Below, piece by piece: positions 43,647 through 53,010 of a stretch of 64,000 bases of DNA; within the stretch, counting starts at the first letter, position 1, and every line of letters starts with the position of its first letter. This DNA comes from Streptomyces griseomycini (GTDB taxonomy: Bacteria > Actinomycetota > Actinomycetes > Streptomycetales > Streptomycetaceae): assembly GCF_014203535.1 (NCBI RefSeq), contig NZ_JACHJI010000005.1:248001-312000 (forward strand), given 5' to 3'. The position numbers were made by a program, and so were the translations under genes. The notes beneath the pieces are model-generated. The model was not told the origin of the DNA. It saw nothing but the letters and a program-made list of their open reading frames with translations, and searched no databases.

Positions 43647-46331
43647 GTGCATCCTTCTCACCTTCTGCAAAAAGACCCAGCGCGCCCACTCTCCGCCCCC
43701 GTTCTTCCGCCCCCGGATCGTCGTGGAGGGGATCCCCTGTTGCTCGCTGCCGAGTCCGTACTGCTGCGCCGTGTCCAGACCGTGTACGTGGACGGGACGT
43801 CCGCGTCCGGTGGGGGAACAGGACCGGCACTGCGCCGGCTCGAGGCCGAACTGCTCGCCCGCGGTCACGTCCTCTCCCCCCGACTGCACGCGGCACTCGG
43901 CTCACTGGCCCCCGAGGAACTGGCGGCCGCGCACGCGCGCCTGGTCGGGCTGGCCGACGGCCTGCTCGGCTCCGACCGCAGCCACGTCCCGCTCTTCCGC
44001 CGCTTCCCGCGCACCGTGCCGCGGAACACCGAGGCGCTGTACGTGGACCGGGTCTTCGCCTTCCTGCTGCAGCAGCCGGAGCAGCCGTGCGTGCTGTGCG
44101 GCGAGGCGCGCACGGTGTTCCCCGTATCGCCCTGCGCGCACCTGGTGTGCCGACTGTGCTGGGACGGATCCGACTACGCGGGCTGCCCGGTCTGTCACCG
44201 CCGGATCGACGCGGACGACCCCTTCCTGAGGCCGGTCCGTGCCGTCGGCGCCGCCAAGGCGCCGGTGCCCGGCCCGCTGCGCCTGCTGCGCCTGGGCACC
44301 GACCGGGCCGCCGACGCCACCGCCGTGGTGGACACCCTGCTGGCCCGTCGCACCCCGCTGTCCCCGCAGGACCGCGACGACCTGCTGACGCTGCTGCCCC
44401 TCACTCCGGTCGGCCGGGGCCTGCTGCCGCAGGACATCCCGGTCCGGGAGACCAAGGCGACGGTGCTGGGCGCGCTGGTGCGCGAGGCGCCGGACGGCCT
44501 GTCGGTGCGGAAGCTGCTGACCGAGCGGCTCACCACCGCCACCGACGTACTGCGGCTGCTCACCGTGCTCTCCGGCGGTGACGCCGGACTGGTGACGCCG
44601 TCGCGCTTCACGAGCCCGCCGCGCCCGCTGCGCCGCGAACTGCTCTCGGTCCTCGACGGCTTGCCGACGCCGTACCTGGTGGAGGACGTACTGCGGCACC
44701 CCACGGCGTGGAAGCGGGCCGCGGAGGTCCTGCACCCCTTCGAGCATCACGCCCGGCACCCGCGCGCCGCCCTCGCCTTCGCGGTGCTGCGCGGCACCGC
44801 GGTGGATTCCGGCACCGCGTTCGGCGCCGCCCTGCTGGAGACGGCCGCCGTCCACCCGGACGCCGTCCGGGTGGACGGCACCCGGATCCGTCCGGCCACC
44901 TGGGCCGGCCGGCTGGAGCAGGCGGTGGCCGAGGGCGACGCCGGCGCAGCCGCGGCCCTCGCCGGGGAACGCCCCGGCGAACTGGTGCGCCGCCTGGACC
45001 AGTTGCTGCGCCTGCACACCACCGAGGCCCTCGAACCGGAGCTCGAGAAAGCCCTCCTGCGCGGACTGCCGAAGGTGGGTCCGGGCCCGCTGCTGTCGGC
45101 GCTCGGGGCACTGCGGGTGCGGGCCGAGGACCGCGCCGGCCGCCGCCGCGTGTTCTTCCCCCGCGGGGAAGTCACCCGAGCCCTGGCCGTTCCGGAGCGA
45201 CGGACTCCACTGCCCGCCGGGCTGGTGACGGCGACGGTCACGCTGCTGCAGGCGGAGGTGCTGCGCCGGTTCGCCGCCGGGGAGCCGTACGAACTGGCGG
45301 TGCTGGACACCGGCCTGGCCGACCTCACCGTGCCGTTCACCGAGCGGTCCACCGCCAAGGCCCTGGTCGCGGTGCCCCGGGGCAGCATGCAGAACCTGCC
45401 CGAGGGCGCGGTGCTGCGGCTGTTCCTGCACTGGACCGAACCACCGGGCAACCGCACGGACCTGGACCTCTCCGTCGCGTTCTTCGACGCGGAGTGGAAG
45501 TTCACCGGCTTGTGCGACTACACCGGCCTGGTGCACGGCAAGGACGCCGCGGTCCACTCCGGCGACCTCACGTCCGCCCCGGCGCCGCGGGGCGCCACCG
45601 AGTACGTGGACCTGGACCTGGAACGGCTGGCGGAGCGGGGGGACGTGTACGCCGTCCCGCTGGTCTTCAGCTACAACAACGTGCCGTTCGAGGAGTTGCC
45701 GGACGCCTTCTCGGGCTTCATGGCACTGCCCGCGCACGGTCCGCGGGACGCCTCCTACGATCCGCGCACGGTCCGCCAGCGCTTCGACCTGGCGGGCGAC
45801 TCGCAGGTGTGCCTGCCGATGATCGTGGACCTGGGCCGTCGCAGGACGCTGTGGACGGACACCCACCTGCCGTCCACGGGCGGCTTCCAGAGCATCGGCT
45901 CGCACGGCGGTGGCGTGCTGGCCGCCGTGGCTCGGGACTTGTGGGAGCAGTTCGGCTCCGGCAGCCGGACCACCCTGTGGGACCTCGCGGTCTGGCGAGC
46001 GGCGGCGCGCTCCGCCGAGGTGGCCGTGATCTCCCGGGAGCCGGAGCCCGCACTGCTGCGGTACCGGCGGCGGCCGGACGAGGACGCGGCCGCATTCGCC
46101 GCCAGGGTGTCTTCCGGGGAAGACGGCGAAGAGCACCTCCCGCACCCCGACCCTGACGCGGCGGCGGCCGAACTCGCGTCCGGCAGGCGGGTGTTCCTGG
46201 CGACGGTCCACGGGACGGTCGGGCCGGCACGGGCCTCGGGCACCCTCTACCGGCTGTTCCCCGGCCCCGGAGAGGTCTCGGAGGCCCTGATCCGTGTGAC
46301 AGCCGGCGACATGGTCGCCGAGCTCGAGTGA
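43647..46331 (+). CDS. MXAN_6230/SCO0854-family RING-finger protein with TerD-like domain
   Basis: An 894-residue cytoplasmic protein. A complete C3HC4 RING-type cross-brace site is visible: C148-x2-C151, C163-x-H165, C168-x2-C171 and C180-x2-C183. RING fingers are rare in bacteria. A long helical, HEAT-like middle follows (~200-560). Residues ~595-715 resemble TerD: DLDLSVAFFDAEWK, AVHSGDLTSAP, YVDLDLERL and VPLVFSYNN. I recognise the NCBI family MXAN_6230/SCO0854; its function is unknown. TerD-type domains occur in tellurite/stress and phage-defence contexts. GTG 43647 is the likely start; it has only a GGGGGCGG-like leader. Confidence 0.88.
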   Translation: MHPSHLLQKDPARPLSAPVLPPPDRRGGDPLLLAAESVLLRRVQTVYVDGTSASGGGTGPALRRLEAELLARGHVLSPRLHAALGSLAPEELAAAHARLVGLADGLLGSDRSHVPLFRRFPRTVPRNTEALYVDRVFAFLLQQPEQPCVLCGEARTVFPVSPCAHLVCRLCWDGSDYAGCPVCHRRIDADDPFLRPVRAVGAAKAPVPGPLRLLRLGTDRAADATAVVDTLLARRTPLSPQDRDDLLTLLPLTPVGRGLLPQDIPVRETKATVLGALVREAPDGLSVRKLLTERLTTATDVLRLLTVLSGGDAGLVTPSRFTSPPRPLRRELLSVLDGLPTPYLVEDVLRHPTAWKRAAEVLHPFEHHARHPRAALAFAVLRGTAVDSGTAFGAALLETAAVHPDAVRVDGTRIRPATWAGRLEQAVAEGDAGAAAALAGERPGELVRRLDQLLRLHTTEALEPELEKALLRGLPKVGPGPLLSALGALRVRAEDRAGRRRVFFPRGEVTRALAVPERRTPLPAGLVTATVTLLQAEVLRRFAAGEPYELAVLDTGLADLTVPFTERSTAKALVAVPRGSMQNLPEGAVLRLFLHWTEPPGNRTDLDLSVAFFDAEWKFTGLCDYTGLVHGKDAAVHSGDLTSAPAPRGATEYVDLDLERLAERGDVYAVPLVFSYNNVPFEELPDAFSGFMALPAHGPRDASYDPRTVRQRFDLAGDSQVCLPMIVDLGRRRTLWTDTHLPSTGGFQSIGSHGGGVLAAVARDLWEQFGSGSRTTLWDLAVWRAAARSAEVAVISREPEPALLRYRRRPDEDAAAFAARVSSGEDGEEHLPHPDPDAAAAELASGRRVFLATVHGTVGPARASGTLYRLFPGPGEVSEALIRVTAGDMVAELE

Positions 46332-46613
46332 ACGGGCGCCGGGGGAGGGGCCGCCGGATTCCGGCCGCTGCCGGTACGGCCGTCGTGCGGAGGCGGGAGC
46401 GCGCCGTCCGGCACCGGCCCTGCGGGCCCCGGAAGCTGTCCTCGACCGGCCGCGGGTGCCCGCACGGCACCGGCCTGCCCCGGCTGCCGGAGCACCGGAC
46501 CGTCCGTCACCCGCGAGGGCCGGGCCCGCTCGGCGTTCCCGCGCTTCGGCCGTTGACCGGCATCGGCACGACGCTCCCGGAATGGACGAGTCGGTGCGGG
46601 GGTTCGAACAGAC

Positions 46614-47018
46614 ATGACGAACGATCAGCGCGCCATCACCAATCCGCCCGCCCTTCATGACCCGACACCGTTCGGCTACAGCCACGCGGTCTCGGCACCC
46701 GGCGAACTCGTCTTCATCGGTGGCCAGTACGCGTCCGACGACACCGGCGCTCCGGTCCCCGGTGACTTCGCGACCCAGGTGGACCTGGCCTTCGACCGGT
46801 TGCGGTCGGCGCTGGAGGGGGTGGGCCTTCGCTATGAACACGTGGTCCGCCTCGGTACCTTCGTCGTCGACCACGACCTCGGCAAACTGGAGATCCTCGG
46901 CAAGGCGCTGCACGCCCGTTTCGGCGACAGGCTGCCGGCCCAGACGCTGAGCGGCGTGGCCTCGCTCGCGCTGCCGGGAATGCTGTTCGAGGTGGACGCG
47001 GTGGCAGTACGCCCGTAG
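46614..47018 (+). CDS. RidA/YjgF-family protein
   Basis: A 134-residue RidA-like protein: PFGYSHAVSAPGELVFIGGQ, DFATQVDLAFDRLRSALEGV and HVVRLGTFVVDHDLGKLEIL. Like the other RidA here it lacks an obvious catalytic arginine in the canonical C-terminal position; the end reads MLFEVDAVAVRP. It belongs to a different subgroup from the one at 18785. It lies 283 nt after the RING gene, and co-regulation is possible. Confidence 0.87.
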   Translation: MTNDQRAITNPPALHDPTPFGYSHAVSAPGELVFIGGQYASDDTGAPVPGDFATQVDLAFDRLRSALEGVGLRYEHVVRLGTFVVDHDLGKLEILGKALHARFGDRLPAQTLSGVASLALPGMLFEVDAVAVRP

Positions 47019-47235
47019 CGGGTCTTCGTGCCCTGGGGCCTTCCACGGCCCGCCCTCCTGGAAGGGTTGCCTCCGAAGGACCGGCCGGTCGGCGGGGCGG
47101 CCTCCCGGCCGCCCCGCTCCGGCGCCTCCGCCGCGGAGGCCGTCCGCATCCGGAAGCCGGCCGTGCGGGACGAGGAGGCGGTCGCCTCCGGAGCGCCGCG
47201 ACGTGCCGGCCGGCGGCTGCCTTAAGGTCGTGCGC

Positions 47236-48267
47236 ATGTCGAGGACCACACCGCCGCGCCCGCTCGATGTCGAGGCGCTGTTCCCGGAGCTGTCGGCCCA
47301 CCGGGGCACCACCACCCGGCTCCACCCGCGCCCGGGCCGCCCGGACGTGGCGGACAGCTCCGTGGGCGGCCCGTTGCTGTGGCCGGCGGACGAACCCTGG
47401 CCGGTGTGCACCGAGCCCCACAGCCACGCGCGTGGCCGGCGTCCGGCGGACATCCACCAACAGCGGCGGATCCTGGCTTCCGCGTGGCTCCGCGAACCGG
47501 ATCCCGGCCCCACGGACGAGGAACGGCGGCTGCTGGAGCGACTGGGCCGCAGACACCGCGTCCCAGAAGCCGCCGCGCGCGGTCCACTGCCACTGATCGG
47601 CCTTGCCCAGCTCTACGCGAGAGACATCCCCGACCTGCCGGCCGGGCCGGACGGCAGTGATCTGCTCCAGGTGTTCTGGTGCCCCTTCGACGCACACGGT
47701 CCGACCGGCCACGGCCTGCTGCTCGACCTGCGCCGGCGCCGGTCGTGGGAGGTCGCCGAGGTGATGACCGCGCCGCCGCAGCCGCAGGTCGTCGGCTCCG
47801 AGGGATACGTGCCCGAACCGTGCGTACTGCACCCGGAGCAAGTGGTCACCTACCCGTTCGCCGGCCTCCTCCCGGAGGCCCTGTGCGCCCGGATCGACGC
47901 CTGGGAGGAGGAGCTGGAGGACGAGGCCGAGCAGTCGGCGGACGAAGACGCCGCGATGCCGGTGGGCTACCAGTACGACCTGTCCATCCCGCCGGGCTGG
48001 CGCGTCGGCGGTTTCGCCTCCTGGCACGTCACCGACCCGTCCCCCGTGAACTGCCGGACCTGCTCGGCACCGATGCGCCTGCTGCTGACCGTCGACAGCT
48101 CGGAATGGGACGGCGGCAGCGGCAGCTGGAAGCCCCTGGAGGAACAGGACCTGCCCCGGCACCGGTCCGCCACGCCGACCGGGGTCACCGTGGGCCGCTG
48201 GGGCGAGCTCAACGTCTTCGCCTGCCCGGAAGAGCCCGGTCATCCGCACCGCTGGAGCATCCAGTAG
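47236..48267 (+). CDS. DUF1963 (YwqG-like) protein
   Basis: A 343-residue cytoplasmic protein of the DUF1963 type. Features are SSVGGPLLWPADEPWPVCTE near the N-terminus, LLQVFWCPFDAHGP, an acidic stretch EEELEDEAEQSADEDAA, and WHVTDPSPVNCRTCSAPMRL with a CxxC pair, ending FACPEEPGHPHRWSIQ. Possible zinc ligands are C-x2-C plus the terminal Cys/His cluster. The function is unknown. TAAGGT (47223-47228) 7 nt before ATG 47236 suggests a leaderless transcript. Confidence 0.8.
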   Translation: MSRTTPPRPLDVEALFPELSAHRGTTTRLHPRPGRPDVADSSVGGPLLWPADEPWPVCTEPHSHARGRRPADIHQQRRILASAWLREPDPGPTDEERRLLERLGRRHRVPEAAARGPLPLIGLAQLYARDIPDLPAGPDGSDLLQVFWCPFDAHGPTGHGLLLDLRRRRSWEVAEVMTAPPQPQVVGSEGYVPEPCVLHPEQVVTYPFAGLLPEALCARIDAWEEELEDEAEQSADEDAAMPVGYQYDLSIPPGWRVGGFASWHVTDPSPVNCRTCSAPMRLLLTVDSSEWDGGSGSWKPLEEQDLPRHRSATPTGVTVGRWGELNVFACPEEPGHPHRWSIQ

Positions 48268-48426
48268 GCCTGCTCGGCCGCGGTGACGGGCCCGGCCCCG
48301 ACGCGCCGTGGCCCCCCGCCGCGGAGACCAGGGGCAACGTGGGCACCGTCCCGACGCCGCGGTCGGTGCCGGGCGGCTCGACACGAGGTTGCGCCGTGTG
48401 CCCGCGCCGACGGAGGATGGCCCGTC

Positions 48427-49785
48427 GTGATCTCCAAGTTCTCCGCGGTGCTGCCCGACCTCTCGCCCTGGCGTTCCTCCCGTGACTTCCGGCTCCTGTG
48501 GGTGCAGGGACTCATCACGTACTTCGGCAGCTTCATGGCACTGGTCGCCCTGCCGCTCCAGATCAAGGAGCTGACCGGGTCACCGCTCGCGGTGGGCGCG
48601 ATGGGCGCGGTCGAGCTGGTGCCGCTGGTGGTCTTCGGGCTGTACGGCGGGGCGCTCGCGGACGCGGTGGACCGGGGCAGGGTCATCCTGCTCACCGAGG
48701 CCGGGCTGGGGCTGCTGGCGGTGGTCCTGCTGGTCAACGCGATGCTGCCGGAACCACTGCTGTGGCCGCTGTACGTGGTGGCGGCCGGTGTGTCTGCGCT
48801 GGCCGGGCTCCAGCGGCCCGCGCTGGACTCACTGCTGGCCCGGATCGTGCCGCACGACCAGCTCGCGGCGGCGGCCGCGCTGAACGCGCTGCGCTGGCAG
48901 GCCGGGGCGATCGCAGGACCCGCGCTGGCGGGCCTGGTCGTGGCCTACGCCGGCAACGCCCCGGCCTACGCGACGACGGTGGTCTGCTTCACCGTCTCGG
49001 TACTGTTGTGCCTGCGCCTCTCGCCCGCGCCGCCCGCCGAGAACGCCGGCAGGCCGTCGCTGCGCGGCATCGCCGAGGGCGCCCGGTACGCCTGGTCGAG
49101 ACCGGTACTGCTGGGAACCTACGCGGTGGACCTGGCGGCGATGTTCTTCGCCTTCCCGAACACGATCTTCCCCTTCCTCGCCGACGAGCTGGACGCCGAC
49201 TGGTCGCTGGGGCTCATGTACGCGGCCGGATCGGTCGGCTCGGTACTGGTGAGCCTGACCAGCGGCTGGGTGTCCCGGGTACGGCGGCACGGGCTGCTCG
49301 TGGTGTGCGGCGCGGCCGGCTGGGGACTGGCCATCGCGGCGGCCGGCTGGCTGTCCGACGTCTGGCTGGTACTGGTGTGCCTGGGGCTGGCCGGTGCGGG
49401 GGACATGCTGAGCGGCCTGGGCCGCTCGACCATCTGGAACCAGACCGTCCCCGACGAGTTGCGCGGCCGGCTGGCCGGCATCGAGGTCCTGTCGTACAGC
49501 GTCGGTCCCCAGCTCGGCCAGGTCCGCGCGGGCGCGATGGCCGGCTGGACCGGAACCCGGCCGGCCTTCTGGACCGGCGGCCTCGCCTGTGTGGTCTCGG
49601 TGGGTCTGCTGGCCACCGCACTGCCGAAGCTCCTGACCTACGACGCGCGGACCGACGAGGACGCCCGCCGTCGCCGCGCCGCCCGCACGGGCGAGGCCGC
49701 CGGACAGGGCGCGGTGGAAGCGGCGTCCGCCGACCCCGAGCCCGCCGTGGGCCGTACGGCACCGGACCGGCTTCCCGGGGCCTGA
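48427..49785 (+). CDS. MFS transporter (EntS-like efflux)
   Basis: A 452-residue major-facilitator protein with about 12 helices. It starts at SSRDFRLLWVQGLITYFGSF, and the A-loop reads YGGALADAVDRGRVILLTEA. The symmetrical second half includes LTSGWVSRVRRHGLLVVCGA. The subfamily (MFS_3, enterobactin-exporter-like) exports siderophores or drugs. The C-terminal ~45 residues are a polar tail. GTG 48427 has GGAGG about 11 nt upstream. No siderophore genes are adjacent, so the substrate is open. Confidence 0.9.
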   Translation: MISKFSAVLPDLSPWRSSRDFRLLWVQGLITYFGSFMALVALPLQIKELTGSPLAVGAMGAVELVPLVVFGLYGGALADAVDRGRVILLTEAGLGLLAVVLLVNAMLPEPLLWPLYVVAAGVSALAGLQRPALDSLLARIVPHDQLAAAAALNALRWQAGAIAGPALAGLVVAYAGNAPAYATTVVCFTVSVLLCLRLSPAPPAENAGRPSLRGIAEGARYAWSRPVLLGTYAVDLAAMFFAFPNTIFPFLADELDADWSLGLMYAAGSVGSVLVSLTSGWVSRVRRHGLLVVCGAAGWGLAIAAAGWLSDVWLVLVCLGLAGAGDMLSGLGRSTIWNQTVPDELRGRLAGIEVLSYSVGPQLGQVRAGAMAGWTGTRPAFWTGGLACVVSVGLLATALPKLLTYDARTDEDARRRRAARTGEAAGQGAVEAASADPEPAVGRTAPDRLPGA

Positions 49786-50039
49786 AGCGTGTGCGGGGAG
49801 GCGGCTGCAGAGCGTCTCCCGTGCCGGGACGGGGAGCCGAGGGGCCCGCGGGCGTCCCTCCGCTCCCGCGGGCGAACGACGCCGGGCGGTGGACGACCGC
49901 CGGACCACCGTCGAGTGCCACCTCTCCCGCCGCGACCGCGTCGGCGGGACGGGAGCGGCGGCCGATCACCGCGCCCGGAACGCAGTTCCTCGTCGATCCC
50001 GTCGCCGGTGAGTCCGACGTCGGCGCACACGGCGGACCG

Positions 50040-50075
50040 CAGGGCGGGACGGCCCTTGGTGACCGTCCCGCCCTG
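50040..50075. terminator. 13-bp hairpin between convergent genes
   Basis: CAGGGCGGGACGG, a 10-nt loop and CCGTCCCGCCCTG form a perfect 13-bp stem. It lies between the MFS gene and the convergent small HTH gene and can serve both directions. The rest of 49786-50175 holds no recognised gene. Confidence 0.8.
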
Positions 50076-50175
50076 TCCGTCGGGTCTCCGGCCGGTCACA
50101 CCGGCCCGACCGGCTTCGCTGCCGCGGTCCGCGAGTTCCTCGGCCCGCGGTGGGCCCCTGCCGAAGGGGCCCTCG

Positions 50176-50400
50176 TCACCTTTGCGGGCGCCCGGCCTTC
50201 TCGAGCCGTCGGCGGGGACGGTCCCCGCCCCGGCTGCGCAGGGGGACGTCCGTCTCGGTGAGGACGCGGTGGACGAACCCGTACGACCGCCCGTGCGCTT
50301 CGGCGATGGCCCGTATGGACAGGCCGTTCTCGTACTGCTCCTTCATCTCCCGCGCGAGCTCCTCACGGGCCGCGCCCGTGATCTGTTTGCCCTTGTCCAC
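50176..50400 (-). CDS. Small helix-turn-helix protein conserved in actinomycetes
   Basis: A 74-residue DNA-binding protein: KGKQITGAAREELAREMKEQ, then YENGLSIRAIAEAHGRSYGF and VHRVLTETDVPLRSRGG. The SIRAIAEAHGRSYGFVHRVL segment is a clear HTH, and the basic Arg/Lys-rich tail is typical of this conserved Streptomyces family, whose role is not established. GTG 50400 has AAGGAG 8 nt upstream. Confidence 0.85.
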   Translation of the reverse strand: MDKGKQITGAAREELAREMKEQYENGLSIRAIAEAHGRSYGFVHRVLTETDVPLRSRGGDRPRRRLEKAGRPQR

Positions 50401-51066
50401 GGCTCGTCTCCTTCGATGATCGACGTCTGGCCGTGATCGTCGTCTACCCCCGACAAGGGACGAGCCACAGAACGGAAACGTGTTGCCCGGGCTCGACGAG
50501 CAACCCCTGCGCACCAGCGGGCGGCCGGAAGTTCACGCCGTCGGCCGCAGGGACGATCGTTCGGCAAAAGCCCCGCGGTGTCTTCCGCCGCGTGGGCGAC
50601 CGCCCTCCACGGTCACGCATCAGGTGGCTCCGGCCCCGGAAGGCCGACACCCGCCCACCACGGCACGGTCAAGACCGTTGTGAGCAGCAGCACCGGCGAC
50701 CTCAGCACCGGGACGACCGCCGCCGCCTCAGCGGGCAGCCCCGGTGCGGGTGGACGCGGCGCACCGCGAGGCTGGTGGACCGGGCGGGGCGCCCGGGCTG
50801 GTACGAGTCCCGGACCTGCGCCGTCGCTCGCCCCGGATCCGACCGGCGCGTTCGCCTTCGGGCCGAACGGGGCGCTGACGGCGGTGCGTGCCGCGCGGCC
50901 GGACGTGGTCGGCGCGGCAAGGCACCGGAATCCGGGCTGGGCGTCGCGCCCGCGCTCCCGTTGGAGTACCGCTCCACCCTCGCGGGACCCCGGACCCACC
51001 ACATGCGGCGTCGCCGTCCATCGCCTCCCGTCCCGGCCTGCGGCGTCGTTCTCGCTCGCTGGTCGG
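50401..51066. other. No gene recognised
   Basis: 666 nt. Frames on both strands are open only by composition. A plus-strand snippet DPTGAFAFGPNGALTAVRAA (~50840) is protein-like but isolated. Confidence 0.4.
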
Positions 51067-51390
51067 TCAGCGCTCCAGGTCCCCGCGCATCCCGACGTAG
51101 AGCTTCCCCGCATCGGCGAGCGTGCCGTCCTCGAAGGGCGCGACGGCCGCCGTGCCCTCGTCGGCCCGGCCGCAGATGACGTCGCCGTCCCCGCCCGGCG
51201 AGGCGAGCAGGCACTCCACCGAGCCGCCGAGCGGTCCCGGCTCCACCGGCCGAGCCTCGGGGTGCCCCGGCTCCGGATCCCACCGGATGCGCTCGAGCAC
51301 GCCCCGGAACAGGCGCTCACGACGCCCGTTGGTGTCCTCGGGCACATGAGCGACGCCCTCGAACAGCACCGGCGTGCCCTGCCCGAAGCC
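51067..51390 (-). pseudogene. C-terminal fragment of a conserved hypothetical protein
   Basis: The minus strand reads LGGSVECLLASPGGDGDVIC, GRADEGTAAVAPFEDGTLAD and AGKLYVGMRGDLER to a stop at 51067. This resembles the C-terminus of a Streptomyces membrane-anchored hypothetical family (GPLGG..CL...C.WADE.T.G...F). Upstream of about 51390 the frame loses sense and no signal peptide or membrane segment is found, so the gene is truncated. Confidence 0.45.
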
Positions 51391-51522
51391 GACCGGGTGC
51401 GCTGGTCGTCGGTGAGGTGCAGGGCCCGGACGACCGCCGAGGCCGTTGTGGCCGCGGGCCCGGGACTCGGTGACAGCCGTGCGGGAGGGGCGGGCGGGCA
51501 CGGCCCCGGGACGTTCCACCGC

Positions 51523-52080
51523 TCAGAACACCCACCGCGTATGGGTGTAGACCCCGTGGTCCCGGCCGAAGCCGTACGCCGTGACCGGGGCCACCGCGAA
51601 CACCACCGCGTCCCCCTTCCGAAACGCGTCCCCGATCCCGTGGAAGGTGCCCCGGGGCGAGGTGATGTGCGGCCCGTACTTCGCCTCGTACGCCGCGATC
51701 ACCTCCTCCAGCACCGCTGGATCGGCAACCGGCGCGGCCTTGCCCTCGACCACGAGGTCGAGCCCTTCGGTGAGCGAGTTCCCGCCGGTGGTCAGCGCGC
51801 AGTGGGCGTCATGAGCGAGGTTCCTCGCCTTCTGCTCCCCCGGCCCGGTGGAGAAGTAGAGCACACCGTCGTGCCAGGCGGTGATCACGGGCGTGACGTG
51901 CAGCCGCCCGTCGGGCCGCACCGTGGACACCCAGAAGACCTCCGCGGTCTCCAGCTGCCGTCGGGCCCGGGCCCACTCGACGGCGGTGACGTCCGCGGCA
52001 CCCGGGCGGGGATCGAGCGCGGAGCTGTAGCGGGCGTCGAGCTCGGCCGTGGGTTGCTTCTCGGGTCCCCGTGTCGGCAT
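51523..52080 (-). CDS. Pyridoxamine-5'-phosphate-oxidase-fold flavoprotein
   Basis: A 185-residue PPOX-fold protein. It reads ARRQLETAEVFWVSTVRPDG, then RLHVTPVITAWHDGVLYFST and ARNLAHDAHCALTTGGNS, the split-barrel core that binds FMN or F420. The substrate is unknown; actinomycete relatives are often F420-dependent. The start ATG 52080 follows AAGGAGG at 6 nt. It is monocistronic. Confidence 0.88.
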   Translation of the reverse strand: MPTRGPEKQPTAELDARYSSALDPRPGAADVTAVEWARARRQLETAEVFWVSTVRPDGRLHVTPVITAWHDGVLYFSTGPGEQKARNLAHDAHCALTTGGNSLTEGLDLVVEGKAAPVADPAVLEEVIAAYEAKYGPHITSPRGTFHGIGDAFRKGDAVVFAVAPVTAYGFGRDHGVYTHTRWVF

Positions 52081-52236
52081 GGCGGACCTCCTTCCTCTTC
52101 CTCCTCCTGACCGCCGGCAGCCCGAGCCGAAACCATCACCGCACCCGTTCGTGTCCCGCTGCACGCCCGGTCCGGGTCCCTCCGCCGGGCCGTCGGGCGC
52201 GTCCTCTCCCGGCTCCGGCGGCTCTGCCGGGGGCTC

Positions 52237-53010
52237 CTACCCGTCACGGCGGGGGCGCGGGCGGCTCTGGTGGGTGCGGGTGCGGAGGGCGAAGGCGGCG
52301 AGCGCGGTGGCGGTCATGGCGATCAGCCAGGCCGTGCTGTGGAGCAGAGGACTCAAGGTGGCGTTCCGGGTGAATCCCGCGGCGAGGCTGGTCTGGAGGG
52401 AGCCGTAGCTCGGGAGCAGCTCGACCAGGGCTTTGTCGGCGGTGGTGCTGGCGACGGGATTCTGCGGTGCGAGGTCGATGATGCTGGTCATGATGATCGT
52501 GACCAGTCCTTCGACCTCGCCGCGCAGGAAGAGGGCCAGGCACATGCCCATGGCCCCGTAGACCAGACAGACCGCCAGGACCGCGACGCCGAGGAGGAAG
52601 GGCTGCAGGGGAGACCAGAACAGCAGCATCCAGGCCGTGGCGTAGGTGCTGACCAGCACCGATGAGACCAGGAGCGTGGTGAGCTTGGCGCCGATGAGGG
52701 CGGTCCGGGGGTAGCCGGCTGCCGTGAGGCGACGGTCGAAGGCCCTCGTGCGGCGCGCGGCGCTGAACATCAGGAACCCCACGAGCAGGGACACGGCGTT
52801 CAGGGAGCCGCTGATCATCGTGATCTCGTCTCCGCCGGCGCGCAGCCAGGTACCGGTGGCGCGCAGCCGGAAGGGAAACGTCTTCGGCGTGGTGAGGGTT
52901 TTCGCCACGGTGATCCACAGCGGGATGAAGGCGATCAGGAGCACGGCGGCCAGCCGGTTCTTCGCCATGGCCAGCAGGGCGTAGCGGCAGGCGACCAGGT
53001 AGGCACTCAT
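52237..53010 (-). CDS. ABC-2-type transporter permease
   Basis: A 257-residue integral membrane protein with six hydrophobic segments: LAAVLLIAFIPLWITVA, LNAVSLLVGFLMFSA, LTTLLVSSVLVSTYATAWML, FLLGVAVLAVCLVYGAMGMC, a weaker one, and STAWLIAMTATALAAFAL. Its ATG overlaps the stop of the ATPase gene (ATGA). It forms the membrane half of an ABC-2 exporter. The cargo is unknown. Confidence 0.87.
   Translation of the reverse strand: MSAYLVACRYALLAMAKNRLAAVLLIAFIPLWITVAKTLTTPKTFPFRLRATGTWLRAGGDEITMISGSLNAVSLLVGFLMFSAARRTRAFDRRLTAAGYPRTALIGAKLTTLLVSSVLVSTYATAWMLLFWSPLQPFLLGVAVLAVCLVYGAMGMCLALFLRGEVEGLVTIIMTSIIDLAPQNPVASTTADKALVELLPSYGSLQTSLAAGFTRNATLSPLLHSTAWLIAMTATALAAFALRTRTHQSRPRPRRDG

Noticed and set aside
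43902..47513. 1203-codon open frame on the minus strand
   Set aside because: It is antisense to the RING gene and RidA. It is open only because high-GC codon bias removes stops, and it shows no motif and a Gly/Arg/Gln-rich composition.
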